In this document: positions 37,724 through 47,049 of the stretch, piece after piece
Numbering within the stretch: position 1 is the stretch's first letter
How the letters are laid out: every line of letters begins with the position of its first letter
Assembly (NCBI GenBank): GCA_963763485.1
Contig: CAVXOW010000004.1
Span: forward strand, 248,001-312,000
Reading direction: 5' to 3'
DNA: 64,000 bases
From: CAWCKS01 sp963763485
Lineage (GTDB): Bacteria > Pseudomonadota > Alphaproteobacteria > Rhizobiales > Xanthobacteraceae
The notes under the pieces: generated by a model
Databases searched by the model: none
Seen by the model: only the letters and a program-made list of their open reading frames with translations
What the model was told of the DNA's origin: nothing
Program-made: the position numbers and the translations under genes

Positions 37724-38243
37724 TGCGCTGGCGGTCTTTGATCAGCTGATCGAGACGCGGCTCGTGCCGGCGCTTGATGCGCATCATGATGACGGCGGCA
37801 CGCGCGGCGTCGCCGCCCTTGTTCTGATCGTCGGCGCGCGCCCGCGCCCAGGCCTGCTCTTCGGTGTTGACCGTGATGATGCCGTTGCCGAGCGGCAGCT
37901 TCTTCGCGATCGAGAGGTCCATCAGGCCGCGCGAGGACTCCATCGACACGATCTCGAAATGGATGGTTTCGCCACGGATCACGCAGCCGAGCGCAACGAC
38001 GCCGTCATAGGGACGGCCGCTCCGCTCGGCCGCATCGACCGCGATCGCGGCCGCCGCGGGAATTTCGAGACATCCCGGCACTGTGACGATGTCATGGGTG
38101 ACGCCGGCGCCCTTCAGCTCCGCGATCGCGGCTTCAAGCAACGCGTCCTGAATGTCGTCATAGAAACGGGCTTCCACGATCAGCACGTGCGAGCCGCTGA
38201 TGTCGGTCTTGTCCTTCGATGGGGAGCGGCGCGGTTCAACCAT
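37710..38243 (-). CDS. ribH: 6,7-Dimethyl-8-ribityllumazine synthase
   Basis: The 177-residue protein has the lumazine synthase marks VPGCLEIPAAAAIAV (about 58-72), VALGCVIRGETIHFEIV, and GIITVNTEEQAWAR. It condenses the pyrimidine and the four-carbon phosphate in riboflavin synthesis. It is separated from ribE/ribD by about 4 kb of unrelated genes. Confidence 0.95.
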   Translation of the reverse strand: MVEPRRSPSKDKTDISGSHVLIVEARFYDDIQDALLEAAIAELKGAGVTHDIVTVPGCLEIPAAAAIAVDAAERSGRPYDGVVALGCVIRGETIHFEIVSMESSRGLMDLSIAKKLPLGNGIITVNTEEQAWARARADDQNKGGDAARAAVIMMRIKRRHEPRLDQLIKDRQRNVKG

Positions 38244-38341
38244 GGGCTTCTGTTCCGGTTAGGTGTTGGCCGAGGTTGTAGTCGTTGGAGACGAGAATTC
38301 CAAGGGAAGGAAGGGAACGCAGGGCAGGTTTGAAACCACTC

Positions 38342-38402
38342 ATTCCCGCGGCGGGAATCCCGTTGCAGCTGCTGGAAACACGCGTTTCCAGCAGCTGCAA
38401 CG
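38342..38402. repeat. Two adjacent hairpins, one with a perfect 19-bp stem
   Basis: ATTCCCGC-G-GCGGGAAT (38342-38358) is followed by CGTTGCAGCTGCTGGAAAC-ACGC-GTTTCCAGCAGCTGCAACG (38361-38402), a perfect 19-bp stem with a 4-nt loop. No T-tract follows on either strand. It lies between the end of the SnoaL-like gene and the start of ribH. Confidence 0.75.
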
Positions 38403-38431
38403 TCCGTGATCCGGATCGCTTCGGGCAGAGT

Positions 38432-38884
38432 TTAAGCCGCCGCCTTGATCAGGCCCAGCTGTGTCAGGGCGGCGATCCCATCGTCGAGCCCGATTTCTTC
38501 AACGATCTTGCCGTCGCTGACCTTCAGCACCGTTGTCCCGGTGAAGCGCATCCGTCGTCCGGTATTCGCGGGCAGAGATCCCGCCAGGAAGTCGCCGAAA
38601 GCGGGACCAGTGTGCGTGCCACCACCCTCCCAGCGGCCCACGACGTAGTCGCCCTCTGCGATCAGGTCCGCGGTACCCCAGAAGTTGAGATCGGGAAAAG
38701 CCTTCCGGAAGTCCATCATGAAGGCCTTGATGTCATCACGTCCACGACGCGGCTCGTGCAGGGAGTACTGCAGCAGCATATCCGGCGCTGCGAGTTCATC
38801 GACGACCGCGAGGTTGCAGGTCTTGCCCCAGAACTCGTCGAACCAGCGCGCGACGATGGCCTTGTTCAGTTCCAAATTCGACAT
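38432..38884 (-). CDS. SnoaL-like/ester cyclase-family protein
   Basis: From ATG 38884 the product has 150 residues with the SnoaL pattern: VARWFDEFWGKT near the N-terminus, DDIKAFMMDFRKAFPDLNF, GRWEGGGTHTG, and GRRMRFTGTTVLKVSDGKI. Such proteins are NTF2-fold enzymes or binders of polyketide-like or other small molecules. It is on the same strand as ribH but separated by strong hairpins, so it is probably independent. The upstream frame to 38983 seems not to be coding. Confidence 0.8.
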   Translation of the reverse strand: MSNLELNKAIVARWFDEFWGKTCNLAVVDELAAPDMLLQYSLHEPRRGRDDIKAFMMDFRKAFPDLNFWGTADLIAEGDYVVGRWEGGGTHTGPAFGDFLAGSLPANTGRRMRFTGTTVLKVSDGKIVEEIGLDDGIAALTQLGLIKAAA

Positions 38885-39225
38885 TGTGTATCTCCAGACT
38901 TGGCATTTTGCCATGCGCGCTATTTCAGACAGCGGCGCGCGAGCAGCCACCCGATTTCGGATTGCGCGACGATCCAATGCCATCGTCGAGCAAATGAGGC
39001 GAGCGTGATGATCTGGATCCGCTCATTCCGGCGAAAGCGGGAATGACGCTCGATTTTCTGCCGTGCAGGTAGCGCCGATGTACGAGCGGGCGAATACCCG
39101 CGAATATCAGTTCTGGTGGCGAAGGTGTGGGCATGATCTTGGGCTGGTATCCCGAGAGCTCCCGCATCAGCGAGCCGACCAGAAACGCACCATGTCCGCA
39201 TAGGGATCAGCCCAAGAGGTGTGCC
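38885..39225. other. Intergenic region between divergent genes
   Basis: This 341-nt stretch separates the SnoaL-like gene from the amidase gene. It contains an imperfect hairpin at 39024-39044 (CATTCCG-GCGAAA-GCGGGAATG), a motif frequent in intergenic DNA of this group. I see no supported gene or RNA in it. Confidence 0.5.
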
Positions 39226-40866
39226 GTGAAGAAGCCAACCCGCCACGATCCGCGCCTCACCGCAGCTGCCATCAGCGCCGAGGCGCCGACCACGCTGAAG
39301 CTCGAGAACACGCCTATGAGCGATATCATCGATGCTTTGGCCAGTGGACGGGTCACCGCCACGGCGCTGACCGAAGGCTATCTCGCGCGTATCGAGGCCT
39401 ACGACCGCGATGGGCCCATGCTCAACTCAGTGCGCGAGCTCAATCCCGCCGCGCTCACGATCGCCGGCAAGCTCGACCACACCAAGCCGTCGGTCAAACG
39501 GCCGCTGGCTGGCATCCCGATCCTGGTGAAGGACAACATCGCTACTGGTGACAAACAGCCGACGACGGCGGGCTCGCTGGCACTGGACGGCGCGCGCGCC
39601 AAGGACGACGCCACCGTCGTCAAGCTGCTGCGGAAAGCCGGCGCGGTGATCCTGGGCAAGGCGAACCTGACGGAGTTCGCCAACATGCTCGCGATTGACA
39701 TGCCATCGGGCTACTCATCGCTGGGCGGACAGGTGAAGAATCCTTACGCGCCGACGCTTACGGACGATCGAGGCATCCCGGTCGTGCTCCCAGGCGGCTC
39801 CAGCTCGGGTTCGGCGGTCGCTGTAGCGGCCGGTCTGTGCGCGGCCTCGATCGGCACCGAGACCTCGGGCTCGCTGCTGAACCCCGCCAGTCAGAATGGC
39901 CTCGTCACCGTCAAGCCGACCGTCGGACTGATCAGCCGTGCCGGAATCCTGCCGATCTCGCACAGCCAGGACACCGCAGGGCCGATGACGCGTACGGTGC
40001 GCGATGCGGCGATGCTTCTGAACGTGCTGGCAGCCAAGGACCCGCTCGATCCGGCGACGCAACGGCAGCGACGGCCGGCCGACTACACCGCCGACCTTGC
40101 AGACGATTCAATGAAGGGCGCGCGCATCGGCGTGCCGAGCGACCCCGCCGACCCGCTGAACGATTGCTACTACGGCAAGCTGCCACCCACGTGGGCCAAG
40201 GTGATGGCGGATGCGATCAAGGTGCTGGAGGATCTCGGCGCCGTCGTCGTGCGCGCCAGCATGCCGACGGCCGGCTGGATTGGCGGACCAGGCACGACCA
40301 TGGCTGTGCTCAACCGCAATCCGCTGAGCCGCAACAAGGGCAATCCGGCGACTCCGCCGATCGTTTTCCTCTACGAACTGAAGCGGGATCTCAACCTCTA
40401 CCTGAAGGATTGGGCTGTTAACACCAGCATCAAGACCATCGCCGACATCGTGGCCTTCAACGAGGCGAACGCCGGCAAGGCCCTGCGTTTCGGCCAGGAC
40501 CTGTTCCTTGCCGCCAACATCACCAAGGGCGATTTAAGTGAGCGCGAGTACAAGTCGGCACGTGCCATGGACCTGCTGGCCGCCAAAACGCGTGGCATGG
40601 ACGCCTACATGAACCAGCACAAGCTCGACGCCGTGCTGTTCGCCGGCAATACCGGCGCCGCGATCGCCGCCAAGGCAGGCTATCCCAGCGTCATGGTGCC
40701 TGGAGGCTTCATCTCCGGGATCGACGGCAAGGACACGCCCGACTATCCGCTTGGCATCACCTTCGCGGGCCGTGCCTGGAGCGAGCACAAGCTGCTGCGT
40801 CTGGGGTACGCCTTCGAGCAGGCGTCCCACGTGCGCAAGCCGCCGCCTGGCTTGCTCGCCCGTTAG
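39226..40866 (+). CDS. Amidase signature-family enzyme
   Basis: From the GTG at 39226 (AGAGG upstream) the product has 546 residues. The amidase signature is clear: the catalytic Lys in IPILVKDNIATG (about residue 104), and the Ser-rich loop PGGSSSGSAVAVAAGL with GTETSGSLLNPASQNG after it. The substrate is unknown. It lies between ribH and ribE with the cyclase and the SnoaL-like gene and is the only plus-strand gene of that group. Confidence 0.85.
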   Translation: MKKPTRHDPRLTAAAISAEAPTTLKLENTPMSDIIDALASGRVTATALTEGYLARIEAYDRDGPMLNSVRELNPAALTIAGKLDHTKPSVKRPLAGIPILVKDNIATGDKQPTTAGSLALDGARAKDDATVVKLLRKAGAVILGKANLTEFANMLAIDMPSGYSSLGGQVKNPYAPTLTDDRGIPVVLPGGSSSGSAVAVAAGLCAASIGTETSGSLLNPASQNGLVTVKPTVGLISRAGILPISHSQDTAGPMTRTVRDAAMLLNVLAAKDPLDPATQRQRRPADYTADLADDSMKGARIGVPSDPADPLNDCYYGKLPPTWAKVMADAIKVLEDLGAVVVRASMPTAGWIGGPGTTMAVLNRNPLSRNKGNPATPPIVFLYELKRDLNLYLKDWAVNTSIKTIADIVAFNEANAGKALRFGQDLFLAANITKGDLSEREYKSARAMDLLAAKTRGMDAYMNQHKLDAVLFAGNTGAAIAAKAGYPSVMVPGGFISGIDGKDTPDYPLGITFAGRAWSEHKLLRLGYAFEQASHVRKPPPGLLAR

Positions 40867-40913
40867 ACTTTGGTGCTCTCCGGGAAGGCTCGGCACCTCA
40901 CGTAGATTGGCAT

Positions 40914-42113
40914 TCAACCGTGATACGCGAACAGCTCGATTGGGTCGCTAAAGCCGCGGACCGGGTATTCACCGACTCGTTCGAGATCGAAGTCGTTCTT
41001 GACGAAGTCGGCGAACGAGCGGGACAGCAGCACCGGCCGACCCAATTGTTTGGTGAGCGCTTCGAGGCGCGAAGCCATGTTGACCGCGGGGCCGATAACG
41101 GTGAAGTCGAGCCGGGTGCGCGAGCCGATATTGCCGTACATGACGTCTCCGACGTGGATGCCGATGCCGTAGTTCAGCGGCGCACGACCGGTTTCATTGT
41201 TCTTTTCGTTCAGGTCAACCATCGCCTGCCGGGCTTCGGCTACGGCATGCAGCAGGTTTGCGCAGGCCGATGGCTCGCTGAGCGGAAAAATGGCGAGCAG
41301 ACCATCACCGATAAATTTCAGTATTTCCCCGCCATGTCGCGCGATCGGTTCCGACATCGCGTCGAAATAGCCATTCAGAAGATCGATGACATCATCGCGC
41401 GGCCAGTTATCGGAGATCCGGGTGAAATCCCGCAAATCGCAGATCATGATAGCGGCGCGCACCGTCGTCCCGCTTCCGCGCCTGGTGGCGCCGGCCAGGA
41501 TGAGCTCGCTGGCATGCGACCCGACATAGGTTTCGAGTAGCGTTCGCGCCAGCCGGTTCTTGATCCGGACTTCGCTGACCAGCGCCAGAGCTGGCAACAC
41601 TTTCAACAGGCCGGAGATATGCGCGTCGTCGAAACCTCCGGGCCGGCTGGTCGCAAACGTCACAATATGACGCTTGCCGAGCGTATGATACAGCGGCCAT
41701 GCCACATAGTCGGCCAGACCTTTCGCCCGCATCTCGTCATAGACGGCGTGCTTGCGGCCAAGCGATGGATCGCGTTCGAGATTCTCGCGTACCTCGATGG
41801 CACCGTCATGGATTTCGTTGGCAGGACTATCGATGTATTCGGATCGCTCCCTGACATCGTAGTCTATTCTCGCGAGCTCGGCTTCACGCATTCCGTCGGC
41901 CCACATGATCCGGGCGCCAAGCCATTGCGGATGGTTGACCAGAACATGAAGCGTCGCCCGCGTGACGGGAATCCCCGCTTGCTGGAGCCGGATACACAAC
42001 TCCGCGAAAATGTTGTCAACGAAGCGCTCATCGCGCGTGTCGTTTGTCAGCCAGTGGACGACGTCGCTGTCAGAATGCGCGGTGTTGGGATCGATGTTAG
42101 GTAGCACGTTCAT
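40914..42113 (-). CDS. Class III adenylate/guanylate cyclase
   Basis: From ATG 42113 the product has 399 residues. The N-terminal half has no recognised domain; the C-terminal half is a class III cyclase: IMICDLRDFTRISD (metal-binding Asp), GGEILKFIGDGLLAIFP (second Asp), and GNIGSRTRLDFTVIGPAVNMASRLE. Both metal-binding aspartates and the transition-state Asn/Arg segment seem intact, so it should be active. It makes the second cyclase gene in the window. It follows ribE on the same strand after 158 nt. Confidence 0.9.
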   Translation of the reverse strand: MNVLPNIDPNTAHSDSDVVHWLTNDTRDERFVDNIFAELCIRLQQAGIPVTRATLHVLVNHPQWLGARIMWADGMREAELARIDYDVRERSEYIDSPANEIHDGAIEVRENLERDPSLGRKHAVYDEMRAKGLADYVAWPLYHTLGKRHIVTFATSRPGGFDDAHISGLLKVLPALALVSEVRIKNRLARTLLETYVGSHASELILAGATRRGSGTTVRAAIMICDLRDFTRISDNWPRDDVIDLLNGYFDAMSEPIARHGGEILKFIGDGLLAIFPLSEPSACANLLHAVAEARQAMVDLNEKNNETGRAPLNYGIGIHVGDVMYGNIGSRTRLDFTVIGPAVNMASRLEALTKQLGRPVLLSRSFADFVKNDFDLERVGEYPVRGFSDPIELFAYHG

Positions 42114-42271
42114 ATCTTGCTCCGGGACAAGCGCCCCCAATCGATGGTGCAGGATATGTCGTGTCTCCGCTCCACGGCGTCAACGGATACCGCTGCAATC
42201 TGGTTGCCCGTCCGGGCGGCCACAAGTCTCACGAGGCATGGGCAGGCATGATTTCTCCGCCCCGTTGCGCC

Positions 42272-42880
42272 CTACTTCATCTCCGCAAGCCGCGCGGCAT
42301 AGCGCGCCATCTGGTCGACTTCGATGTTGATCTCGGTGCCGGCCTGCCAGCCTTGCAGCGTGGTGACGGCGAGCGTGTGCGGGATGATCAGCACGGTGAA
42401 GCGGCTGTCCTGCACGGTATTGACGGTGAGCGACACGCCGTCGAGTGCGACCGAACCCTTTGGTGCGATGAATTTCGCAAGGTCACGTGGCGCTTCGAGC
42501 TCGAACTTCGCCATGTCGGGAAAATTCTCGCGCGAGCGGATCGTCGCGATGCCGTCGGCGTGACCGGCGACGATATGCCCGCCGAGTTCATCACCGATCT
42601 TGAGCGCCCGCTCGAGATTGAGTTTGGTGCCGGTCGTCCAGCCCCGCGCGGTCGTCATGCCGAGCGTCTCGGCGGCGGCGTCGACCTCGAACCAGGTCAG
42701 GCCACTGGCGACGCCGGAGCCAACCACCGTAAGACACACGCCGTTGCAGGCGATCGAGGCGCCATCGGCGATCGTGGTCTGATCGTAACGACAGGTAATG
42801 CGCAGCCGATGCAGCTGCCCCTGCGCCACCGCCCGCAAGGCGGTGATCTCTCCGACATCGGTGACAATTCCGGTGAACAT
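42272..42880 (-). CDS. ribE: Riboflavin synthase alpha chain
   Basis: The 202-residue protein has the two-repeat lumazine-binding structure: MFTGIVTDVGEI with GASIACNGVCLTV in the first half and GGHIVAGHADGIATI with GSVALDGVSLTVN in the second. It forms riboflavin from two lumazines. Its ATG overlaps the ribD stop (TAATG), so it is coupled to ribD. Confidence 0.95.
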   Translation of the reverse strand: MFTGIVTDVGEITALRAVAQGQLHRLRITCRYDQTTIADGASIACNGVCLTVVGSGVASGLTWFEVDAAAETLGMTTARGWTTGTKLNLERALKIGDELGGHIVAGHADGIATIRSRENFPDMAKFELEAPRDLAKFIAPKGSVALDGVSLTVNTVQDSRFTVLIIPHTLAVTTLQGWQAGTEINIEVDQMARYAARLAEMK

Positions 42881-44025
42881 TACGCACGCCCGTAAACGCT
42901 GAGAAAATCCTCGCCGACGTCCTCGCTAGCACGCTGGCGAAAACGCGGCGACTGCGTCAGGCTTGAAAGAGGTATGCTGTTGAGCGCAGGCACGCCATCG
43001 ACGCCTATGACCGTCTTGCCGGTGTAGAGCCAGACTTCATCGACCAGATCGGCTTCGACGAAGGACGCGGCAACCCGCGCCCCGCCCTCCACCATCAAGC
43101 GCGTGATGCCGCGCGCAGCAAGCTCGCGCAGCACAGCGTGCAGGTCGAGGCCGTGTTGGTCCGCGGCAACGGGAATGATCTCGGCACCGCTTGCCCTGAG
43201 CAGCGCGGCTTCGGATGGCTCACCGGAGCTTTCCGCAAACAGCCACAGCGGCGTCGCCCGCGCCGAGCGCGCCAGCCTACTCGACGGCGGCAGGCGCAGG
43301 TGCCGGTCCAGCACGACGCGGACCGGCGACAGCTTTGCCATGCCCGGCAGCCGGCAGGTCAGCTCGGGATCGTCGGCGAGCGCCGTTTCGATGCCGATCA
43401 GGATCGCATCGTTTTGCGCCCGCTGCAGGTGAACTTTTGCTCGCGACGCCTCGCCGGTGATTGCCACCGGCTTGTGGCCAGCGGCGCCGATCTTGTCATC
43501 GGCAGAGACCGCGAGCTTTAACGTGACGTGCGGCCGGCCCGACGTGATCCGCCTGATGTGTCCGGCATGAGCGTACAAGGCCTCGTCCGCACACAGCCCG
43601 ACATCGACGGCAATTCCCGCCGCACGCAGCCGCGCGTGCCCCTGCCCTGCGACTTCCGGGTTTGGATCCTCGATCGCGCTGACGACACGGGCGACGCCGG
43701 CCGCGATCAACGCGTCCGCACAAGGCGGCGTCTTGCCGTGGTGCGAGCACGGCTCGAGCGTCACGTAGACGGTCGCGCCATGCGCCGAGGCGCCGGCGCG
43801 CGCCAGCGCCTGCGGCTCGCCATGCGGCCTTCCGCCCGGCGCGGTCCAGCCGCGCCCGACAATCACGCCGTCCTTGACGACAACGGCGCCGACGGCCGGG
43901 TTCGGCCAGGTCTGGCCGAGCGTGCGGCGACCGAGCGCCAGCGCCAGCTCCATGAAGCGGCGATCGGCGGCTTGCGACTGTCTGGACTTTCGTGCGTATT
44001 GCTCTTCCAGCAGGCGGAAGATCAT
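42880..44025 (-). CDS. ribD: Bifunctional riboflavin deaminase/reductase
   Basis: The 381-residue protein has a deaminase domain with zinc ligands in GGRPHGEPQALA and TLEPCSHHGKTPPCADALI, then a reductase domain (KLAVSADDKIGA, RVVLDRHLRLP, and MVEGGARVAASF). It carries out two steps in riboflavin synthesis. Its ATG overlaps the nrdR stop as ATGA. The upstream basic extension before MELALALGRR is longer than usual. Confidence 0.95.
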   Translation of the reverse strand: MIFRLLEEQYARKSRQSQAADRRFMELALALGRRTLGQTWPNPAVGAVVVKDGVIVGRGWTAPGGRPHGEPQALARAGASAHGATVYVTLEPCSHHGKTPPCADALIAAGVARVVSAIEDPNPEVAGQGHARLRAAGIAVDVGLCADEALYAHAGHIRRITSGRPHVTLKLAVSADDKIGAAGHKPVAITGEASRAKVHLQRAQNDAILIGIETALADDPELTCRLPGMAKLSPVRVVLDRHLRLPPSSRLARSARATPLWLFAESSGEPSEAALLRASGAEIIPVAADQHGLDLHAVLRELAARGITRLMVEGGARVAASFVEADLVDEVWLYTGKTVIGVDGVPALNSIPLSSLTQSPRFRQRASEDVGEDFLSVYGRA

Positions 44026-44504
44026 TTGCGTACGACCGCGGGCCGCGGATCATCCTCGCCCGAAAGCTCGCCGAGCACGGTCTCGAAATCCTTGGCCTCG
44101 CGAAAATTGCGATAGACAGAGGCAAAGCGCACATAGGCGACATCGTCGAGCTGGCGCAAATGCTCCATTACGGTCTCGCCGATCACCTCGGACGATACTT
44201 CCGACTCGCCGCCGGTCTCGAGCTCGCGCACGATTGCCGAGACCATTTTCTCGACGCGCTCGGGCTCGACCGAGCGCTTGCGCAACGCGACCTGTACCGA
44301 GCGCACCAGCTTGTCGCGGTCAAACGGCACGCGGCGGCTGTTGCGCTTGATCACCGTCAGTTCGCGCAGCTGCACGCGCTCGAACGTCGTAAAGCGGAAA
44401 TTGCAGGTCACACAGACGCGACGGCGGCGGATCACCGCCGAGTCTTCGGTCGGCCGGGAATCCTTGACTTGCGTATCGAGGCTGGCGCAGTTCGGACAGC
44501 GCAT
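44022..44504 (-). CDS. nrdR: Transcriptional repressor NrdR
   Basis: The 160-residue protein has the NrdR zinc ribbon (CPNC...CVTC, residues 3-34) and an ATP-cone domain (VIKRNSRRVPFDRDKLVRSV). It controls ribonucleotide reductase genes through NrdR boxes in response to dATP/ATP. It lies 16 nt after glyA and overlaps ribD, so the four genes glyA-nrdR-ribD-ribE form one run. Confidence 0.95.
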   Translation of the reverse strand: MRCPNCASLDTQVKDSRPTEDSAVIRRRRVCVTCNFRFTTFERVQLRELTVIKRNSRRVPFDRDKLVRSVQVALRKRSVEPERVEKMVSAIVRELETGGESEVSSEVIGETVMEHLRQLDDVAYVRFASVYRNFREAKDFETVLGELSGEDDPRPAVVRK

Positions 44505-44520
44505 CGGGCTTGGCGTCTCT

Positions 44521-45828
44521 TTAGCTGTAGATCGGGAAGCGGTCGGTCAGCTGCCGGACGCGGTCCTTGACCGAGGCCTCGACCAGCGGCGCCTTGCCCT
44601 CGGCAGATTGCGCAACGGCATTAAGCACCTCGGCCATCAACTCGCCAACCTGCTTGAACTCGGCGACGCCGAAGCCGCGCGTGGTGCAGGCCGGCGTGCC
44701 GACGCGAATGCCAGAGGTTACCATCGGCTTCTCGGGATCGAAGGGAATGCCGTTCTTGTTGACGGTCAGCGCGGCGCGTCCCAGCGCCTTCTCCGACACG
44801 TTGCCCTTCAAGCCCTTCGGCCTGAGGTCGACCAGCATCACATGCGTGTCGGTGCCGCCGGAGACGATCTCAAAACCATTTGCACGCAACGTTTCAGCAA
44901 GGGCCTTGGCATTCTCCACGACATTCTTCGCGTAAATCTTGAAGTCCGGCCGCAACGCCTCGCCAAGCGCGACGGCTTTCGCCGCGATGACGTGCATCAG
45001 CGGGCCGCCCTGCAGACCCGGGAAAACCGCGGAGTTGATCTTCTTGGCGATCGCCTCGTCATTGCACAGGATCAGGCCGCCGCGCGGGCCGCGCAGCGAT
45101 TTGTGCGTGGTCGTGGTGGTGACATGCGCGTGCGGGATCGGCGAGGGATGCACGCCGCCGGCGACGAGGCCGGCGAAGTGCGCCATGTCGACCATCAGGT
45201 AGGCGCCGACCGAGTCGGCGATCTCGCGGAAGCGCTTGAAGTCCCAGTGCCGCGAATAGGCCGTGCCGCCGGCGATGATGAGCTTCGGCTTGACCTCCTC
45301 GGCCCGGCGCGCCACCGCGTCCATGTCGATGATGTGAGTGTCCTTGGCGACGGTGTAATGCGCGGCCTTGAACCACTTGCCGGAAATATTGACCGGCGAG
45401 CCGTGGGTCAGATGGCCGCCCGCGGCGAGGTCGAGGCCCATGAAGACGTCGCCGGGCTGCAGCAGCGCCAGGAACACCGCCTGGTTCATCTGGCTGCCGG
45501 AGTTCGGCTGGACGTTGGCGAAGTTGCAGCCGAACAGTTTTTTCGCGCGATCGATCGCGAGGTTCTCGGCGACGTCGACGAACTCGCAGCCGCCATAGTA
45601 GCGATTGCCCGGATACCCCTCGGCGTACTTGTTGGTCATCACCGAGCCCTGCGCCTCGAGCACGGCGCGGCTGACGATGTTCTCCGACGCGATCAGCTCG
45701 ATCTCATGTTGCTGGCGGCCAAGCTCGTTCTTGATCGCGGCCGCGATCTCCGGATCAGCCTTGGCGAGGTCGGCTGAGAAGAACGAACTGGGGGCCGAAG
45801 CATTGGCGGATTTGGCGTAAGAGGTCAT
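44521..45828 (-). CDS. glyA: Serine hydroxymethyltransferase
   Basis: The 435-residue protein has the SHMT marks: ELIASENIVSRAVLEAQGS, the PLP lysine in TTTTHKSLRGPRGG (near residue 243), and GVRVGTPA-like GIRVGTPACTTRG near the C-terminus. It interconverts serine and glycine with tetrahydrofolate. It is the first gene of the nrdR-rib run. The 285 nt upstream (45829-46113), shared with the divergent MaoC gene, hold no supported gene. Confidence 0.95.
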   Translation of the reverse strand: MTSYAKSANASAPSSFFSADLAKADPEIAAAIKNELGRQQHEIELIASENIVSRAVLEAQGSVMTNKYAEGYPGNRYYGGCEFVDVAENLAIDRAKKLFGCNFANVQPNSGSQMNQAVFLALLQPGDVFMGLDLAAGGHLTHGSPVNISGKWFKAAHYTVAKDTHIIDMDAVARRAEEVKPKLIIAGGTAYSRHWDFKRFREIADSVGAYLMVDMAHFAGLVAGGVHPSPIPHAHVTTTTTHKSLRGPRGGLILCNDEAIAKKINSAVFPGLQGGPLMHVIAAKAVALGEALRPDFKIYAKNVVENAKALAETLRANGFEIVSGGTDTHVMLVDLRPKGLKGNVSEKALGRAALTVNKNGIPFDPEKPMVTSGIRVGTPACTTRGFGVAEFKQVGELMAEVLNAVAQSAEGKAPLVEASVKDRVRQLTDRFPIYS

Positions 45829-46113
45829 GGCGAAATTGCTCCCCCGCCGCAGGGCGCGACGCTGCAGGCGGGCTTCCTAGAGGGGTCCGGATCGGCGCGT
45901 GTCGTCTACCATATCGGATAGCTGCGGACCAACTTCTAGAGGCTTTTTGCCCAACTTATCCAATATCTTGGGCATTGGGCGGGGTTTGGCCGCCCCTCCA
46001 GGAACCAGCCCTCGCGCGCTGATTCCGGTAAATCCGCAAGTCCTCTGGTCAATTCGACCCGGCCAGGTCTATCCACGCGGAACAAACTTTTTTGCCTTGG
46101 GAGGCTCTTCGGC

Positions 46114-46593
46114 ATGGACGAAACCTTCGATCCCGCCGCGCACCGGCGCTACGAGACCCGCTGGTTCGAGGATTTCGCAGCTGGCGAGCGATTCGTGCTG
46201 CCCAGCCGGACCATGACGGAGGCGATCTTCCTGGCCTTCCAGGCGGCTTCCGGCGACAACCACCCGATCCACTACGACGTCGAATACTGCCGCCGCCGCG
46301 GCATGCCGCATATGCTGGCGCACGGCTATCAGGTTCTGGTGCAGACCGCCGCCGGCGCGGGCAGCTTCCCCTTCATGGTCGAGGACAGCCTGATCGGCTT
46401 TCTCGAGCAATCGTCGAAATTCCTGGCGCCAGTCTATGTCGGCGACACGCTCTACCCGACGCTGGTCATCGACGAGATCACGCCAGGGCGCACCACCGGC
46501 GTGGTCGGCATGCGCACCACGGTGCACAACCAGAAGCGCGTGCTCGTGATGGAAGGACGGCAGCGCTATCTGCTGCGGAGGAAGCCGGCGTGA
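46114..46593 (+). CDS. MaoC-family hot-dog dehydratase
   Basis: The 159-residue protein has the hydratase-2 motif (AASGDNHPIHYDVEYCRRRG, about residues 45-64, with the Asp/His pair) and MLAHGYQVLVQ after it. MaoC proteins hydrate enoyl-CoA esters, e.g. (R)-specific in PHA or fatty acid pathways. GGGAGG lies upstream of the ATG. The gene converges on the VapC-type gene with 27 nt between. Confidence 0.85.
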   Translation: MDETFDPAAHRRYETRWFEDFAAGERFVLPSRTMTEAIFLAFQAASGDNHPIHYDVEYCRRRGMPHMLAHGYQVLVQTAAGAGSFPFMVEDSLIGFLEQSSKFLAPVYVGDTLYPTLVIDEITPGRTTGVVGMRTTVHNQKRVLVMEGRQRYLLRRKPA

Positions 46594-46620
46594 ATCCAGT
46601 CCCGACGCGCCATCCGGCCA

Positions 46621-47049
46621 TCAGCCCGCCGGCGCCCGCCAGCCGAGTCCGGGGAAACGAGCGAAGTCGCGATCGAGCGTGATCCATTCAGCGCCCGCCT
46701 CGATAGCGAGCGCAGCAAGCCATGCGTCGGTCACTCGCGGGCCACGCACGTCTGCCTCAATGCAGAGGCGGCGAAAGATGTCCCAGTGCCGCTCCCCCGG
46801 CTCGACGAGCTGACAATGGGGTTGGGCGAGAAGGCTGTCGCAAAAAGCGAAGGCCTCCGTAATCGGGCTCGGTGTCGTGAAGATGCGGCCGTTGGTGGTG
46901 ATGCGAACGACCGCGCTCAGAACAAGCGTTGCCAATCCGAAGCGGGCATCGCCCGAGACAACCTCGACCAGCCACGGCCGGCAAACCGCGTGCTGCGGCA
47001 GGTCGGCGCGAAACGCTGAGATCAGGACGTTGACATCCGGCAGGATCAT
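46621..47049 (-). CDS. VapC-type PIN-domain toxin
   Basis: The 142-residue protein starts MILPDVNVLISAFRAD, the first acidic motif of the PIN domain, and has later acids in VRGPRVTDAWLAALAI and EWITLDRDFARFPGL. PIN toxins of toxin-antitoxin pairs cut RNA. Its ATG overlaps the antitoxin stop by 4 nt. The four acidic residues look intact, so it is probably active. Confidence 0.85.
   Translation of the reverse strand: MILPDVNVLISAFRADLPQHAVCRPWLVEVVSGDARFGLATLVLSAVVRITTNGRIFTTPSPITEAFAFCDSLLAQPHCQLVEPGERHWDIFRRLCIEADVRGPRVTDAWLAALAIEAGAEWITLDRDFARFPGLGWRAPAG

Noticed and set aside
42260..44030. FMN riboswitch near the riboflavin genes
   Set aside because: ribD and ribE overlap their upstream genes, and I could not see the conserved FMN element upstream of ribH.
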